In this document: piece by piece, positions 13,505-15,811 of the stretch
Position numbering within the stretch: position 1 is the first letter of the stretch
How the letters are laid out: every line of letters starts with the position of its first letter
Position numbers and translations under genes: made by a program
Assembly: GCA_030043175.1 (NCBI GenBank)
Contig: JASHYD010001272.1
Span: 1-15,811, forward strand
Length of the DNA: 15,811 nucleotides
Source of the DNA: Xanthobacteraceae bacterium
Lineage (GTDB): Bacteria > Pseudomonadota > Alphaproteobacteria > Rhizobiales > Xanthobacteraceae
Direction of reading: 5' to 3'
The notes under the pieces: generated by a model
What the model saw: the letters and a program-made list of their open reading frames with translations, nothing else
Told to the model about the DNA's origin: nothing
Databases searched by the model: none

Positions 13505-14938
13505 ATGGGCCTGACGCTGAATATTGAGAACCTGCCGAGCCTGCCCGATGGCGGCCCGTTGAGCTATACGGTCCGGGGCAAGCGCGGCTTCGACATCGGG
13601 CGCGATCAGTACCTCGACTGGACGCTGCCTGACCCCAGCCGCTTCGTCTCCGGCAAGCATTGCGAGGTGCGCTGGCACGACGGCGGCTATTGGCTGCACG
13701 ACGTCTCGACCAACGGTACATTTCTCGATGGCGCCGACAGCCGGCTCAAGGAGCCGCACCGACTAAGAAACGGCGACCGCTTTTCCATCGGCCATTACGT
13801 CATCGTCGCATCGATCGACGGCGAAGAGGCCGAGACCGGGCAAGCCCCGCCTCGAAATTCCGCCCCGCCGAGCTACGATAACGTCTGGGATCCGGTCGGC
13901 GAGTCGGCGCCCCCGATCGACTCGAAAGAGCTCAAGCCACCCGAGGCCTCAAAGCCGGTCCGGTCCGATTTTCTGGACTGGGCGGTCGACGTTCCGAGCG
14001 CTTACCCGGCGTCACCGCCGCGACCTGCGTCGCCGCGGCCGGATCGCGCGGCGTCGCCGTCGGACCCGCCGGCGTCCGCGACCGATGACATGGCTTGGGC
14101 GCAGAGCGCGCCGAAGCCGCCGCCGCCCGTCCCCGACGTTCCCCCGCTGCCTCAACCGCGCCGTCCCGTCTGGATCTCGAGCGACCCAGAAGGCCCGTGG
14201 GCGACACCCGCCGCGGGGGTGCCGGCGATATCCTCTTCCCCGTCTTCCCTGCGGCCAGTCGATGGGCCTGAGGCAGGCGAGCTCCCTGCGGCCCAGGCCC
14301 TTTCAAGCGCTGCCGCTGCGGGCCGTCCGGTTACGGCTAGCGGCGCGGCGCAGAGCGCCGGCATGATGGATTTTGTCCGCCTGTTCGCCCGCGGTGCCGG
14401 CCTGCCGGAAGACACCCTCGCTGCACGCAATCCGGCCGAACTCGCCGATGAGCTCGGCGAACTGATGCGCCTGGTCGCCGAAAACGTGAAGCAGCTCCTG
14501 GAAGCACGCCAGATGGCCAAGCGTCTTTCCCGCAGCTCCAGCCAGACAATGGTGCAGGCCCTCAACAACAACCCGCTCAAATTTGCGCCGAGCACGCAGG
14601 AGGCCCTGCGCATCATGCTCGGGCCGCAAACGAGGAGCTATCTGGATGCCCGGCGCGCGCTGGCGCAAAGCTTCGACGACCTGAAGGGCCATCAAGTCAA
14701 GACGTTTTCGGCGATGCAGCAGGCGCTGCGGCTGATGCTCGGGGAATTCGATCCCGATGTCATCGAGAACACGGCGCCCGCCGATCGTGGCCTCGCCGGC
14801 GTCGTCGGATCCCGGAAGGCCCGCCTGTGGGACATCTATGTCGCGCGCTGGCACGCCCGGACCCAGAACCATGCGGACGGTATGCTCAAGGCGTTCATGG
14901 CCTATTTTGCCGATTGTTACGATCGGGAAGAAAAATGA
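13505..14938 (+). CDS. tagH: TagH, FHA-domain T6SS accessory/regulatory protein
   Basis: TagH-type proteins (Fha family) bind phosphothreonine and in several systems link kinase signalling to assembly of the T6SS. The protein is 477 residues. The N-terminal FHA domain is complete: IGR at 31-33, SGKH at 49-52, and NGT at 70-72, the residues that form the phosphopeptide-binding loops, followed by RNGDRFSIG near 88-96. Residues about 115-275 are a low-complexity linker rich in P, A, S and D. From about residue 287 (MMDFVRLFARGAGL) begins the T6SS-specific C-terminal helical domain, with LMRLVAENVKQLLEAR near 322-337, NNPLKFAPSTQEALRIML near 356-373 and a terminal LWDIYVARWHAR and MAYFADCYD. Start ATG at 13505 with AAAGAG upstream. 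No kinase (PpkA) or phosphatase (PppA) gene is in this window. Confidence 0.95.
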   Translation: MGLTLNIENLPSLPDGGPLSYTVRGKRGFDIGRDQYLDWTLPDPSRFVSGKHCEVRWHDGGYWLHDVSTNGTFLDGADSRLKEPHRLRNGDRFSIGHYVIVASIDGEEAETGQAPPRNSAPPSYDNVWDPVGESAPPIDSKELKPPEASKPVRSDFLDWAVDVPSAYPASPPRPASPRPDRAASPSDPPASATDDMAWAQSAPKPPPPVPDVPPLPQPRRPVWISSDPEGPWATPAAGVPAISSSPSSLRPVDGPEAGELPAAQALSSAAAAGRPVTASGAAQSAGMMDFVRLFARGAGLPEDTLAARNPAELADELGELMRLVAENVKQLLEARQMAKRLSRSSSQTMVQALNNNPLKFAPSTQEALRIMLGPQTRSYLDARRALAQSFDDLKGHQVKTFSAMQQALRLMLGEFDPDVIENTAPADRGLAGVVGSRKARLWDIYVARWHARTQNHADGMLKAFMAYFADCYDREEK

Positions 14939-15340
14939 GGGACGAGGGGGGGTTGACGGGTCAGCAGGCAAATCGCGGCGGTGGCGGCTTCCGGCCCGCA
15001 TGGCACCGGTCCTGCCCGCTTGCCCGTTGCCTCTTCGTCAGGCCTCTCTTGTGGAGAGGGCTTTCACGTGCGCAAGATCACACTTGCGGTCTTCGGTTTT
15101 CACCGGTGCCGCAATTTTCATAAGGACAGCTGCAACGACAAGTGCTTCACTCTCGTCGGTCCGGCCAGCCAGCGGCAAGGCTGGATCATTGAGAGACATG
15201 TCATCGAGAAATAAATCACTTAATGTTGATGCGGTCCTGACCTGCAATAGCCGCGACCGGCCGAACCATTGATCGGAGACGCACCACAAAATTGCGATCG
15301 GCTCGCGGATTGAACTCACAACGAGCAATAGAGTCAGTTC
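14939..15340. other. 402 bases between tagH and tssK, no clear gene
   Basis: This is where many T6SS loci carry tssJ, but no TssJ-like lipoprotein with a lipobox cysteine can be read on either strand. The stretch holds a hairpin CCTCTC-TTGTG-GAGAGG (15043-15059) that covers the GGAGAGGG ribosome-site-like sequence of a small plus-strand frame starting GTG at 15068. A minus-strand frame through this stretch has no ribosome site. The last ~100 bases before tssK show no strong promoter. It may be a gene remnant. Confidence 0.4.
15068..15214 (+). CDS. Candidate small ORF, possibly frameshifted exported peptide
   Basis: A GTG at 15068 lies 7 bases after GGAGAGG, a spacing good enough to count as a ribosome site. 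The frame gives 48 residues starting VRKITLAVFGF, which looks like the beginning of a signal peptide, but continues HRCRNFHKDSCNDKC, which does not. At the TTTT run near 15095-15101, moving by one base would continue as TGAAIFIRTAATTSASLS, giving an unbroken K-R plus hydrophobic segment of about 15 residues and a frame open to 15272. This could be a real short gene, a frameshifted exported protein, a sequencing error at the homopolymer, or chance. No lipobox cysteine is present in either version, so it is not evidence for TssJ. Confidence 0.25.
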   Translation: MRKITLAVFGFHRCRNFHKDSCNDKCFTLVGPASQRQGWIIERHVIEK

Positions 15341-15811
15341 ATGTCGTGGTACACCAAAGTGGCCTGGACGGAGGGTCTGTTCCTTCGGCCTCACCATTTC
15401 CAGCAAAACGATCGCTATCACGAGCATCTGCTCGAAGGGCGGGTACGGGTGGCGACCCCCTATCCATGGGGATTCTCCCATCTGGAAATCGACCGCGACC
15501 TCGCGCAGCAAGCGAAATTCGCGCTGCGCCGCGCGGCCGGTGTCCTGCCGGATGGCACCCCTTTCGATATCCCGACGGATAGTCCGCTGCCGCCGCCGAT
15601 CGCGGTGCCTGATACCGCGGCCCAGCAGATCGTATGGCTCTCGATGCCGGTCGCATCCGCCAATGCGCGCGAGGCCGATGACAGGGAGTCCGAAAGCGCC
15701 GCGCGGTTCGTGATCGGCTCGGAGACGTTCATCGACTCCACCGCACAGCTCCGCCTCGAAGAGGAAATCGACATCGCGTTTCCCCGGCTCGCCTTCGAGC
15801 TTCGCAAGACC
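15341..15811 (+). CDS. tssK: TssK, baseplate-membrane connector, N-terminal part (runs off right edge)
   Basis: TssK trimers join the TssEFG baseplate wedges to the TssL/TssM membrane complex and resemble phage receptor-binding proteins. The first 157 residues are present, of about 445 in the family. The N-terminus is diagnostic: MSWYTKVAWTEGLFLRPHHFQQNDRYHE, then PWGFSHLEID near 44-53, LRRAAGVLPDGTPFDIP near 63-79 and an acidic LRLEEEIDIAFPRL stretch near 138-151. The start ATG at 15341 is unambiguous by family likeness; the ribosome site is weak (GAGTCAG at 15331-15337). It lies 402 bases after tagH. TssL and TssM would be expected to the right of the window. Confidence 0.96.
   Translation, partial: MSWYTKVAWTEGLFLRPHHFQQNDRYHEHLLEGRVRVATPYPWGFSHLEIDRDLAQQAKFALRRAAGVLPDGTPFDIPTDSPLPPPIAVPDTAAQQIVWLSMPVASANAREADDRESESAARFVIGSETFIDSTAQLRLEEEIDIAFPRLAFELRKT

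Noticed and set aside
15175..15340. Minus-strand frame overlapping the start of tssK
   Set aside because: Part of it is the shadow of tssK, and there is no ribosome site before any internal start.

Overview
The window is most of the left and central part of a type VI secretion system (T6SS) locus. High GC content and the look of the proteins (TssK, TagH, VgrG and a small TssA-vgrG neighbour gene) suggest an alphaproteobacterium of the Bradyrhizobium/Nitrobacteraceae kind. That placement is recognition by eye, not a search result. No tRNA, rRNA, CRISPR array, insertion sequence or integrase is visible.

Left arm, minus strand, read right to left: tssA (cap/baseplate-to-sheath coordinator), tssB and tssC (contractile sheath), two different hcp genes in tandem (inner tube), tssE, tssF and tssG (baseplate), then after a 255-base gap tssH/clpV (sheath-disassembling AAA+ ATPase), which runs off the left edge. 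Gaps from tssB to tssG are mostly short, with good Shine-Dalgarno sequences and two GTG starts (tssE, tssG), so this arm is probably one long operon, with possible separate control of tssA, of tssB onward, and of tssH.

Right arm, plus strand: vgrG (spike, no obvious toxin extension), an unrecognised 184-residue protein typical of such loci (possibly DUF6931), tagH (FHA-domain regulator with a proline-rich linker), a 402-base stretch without a clear gene, and tssK (baseplate-membrane connector), which runs off the right edge. TssL and TssM are not in the window and would be expected to the right. No tssJ lipoprotein gene is found between tagH and tssK.

Centre: between tssA and vgrG lies a minus-strand gene for a 100-residue protein with a signal peptide and ten cysteines in the mature part. 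It is the one confident product here that is not a known T6SS part. The DNA on both sides of it holds repeats that look regulatory: a 15-base direct repeat before tssA and a 15-base near-palindrome before vgrG.

The most useful leads are: the Cys-rich exported protein; the tandem divergent hcp pair with a strong hairpin between them; the hairpins at the 5' and 3' ends of the unknown gene; the missing tssJ with a possible frameshifted small exported ORF in its place; and a duplicated motif exactly 100 residues apart in TssA.
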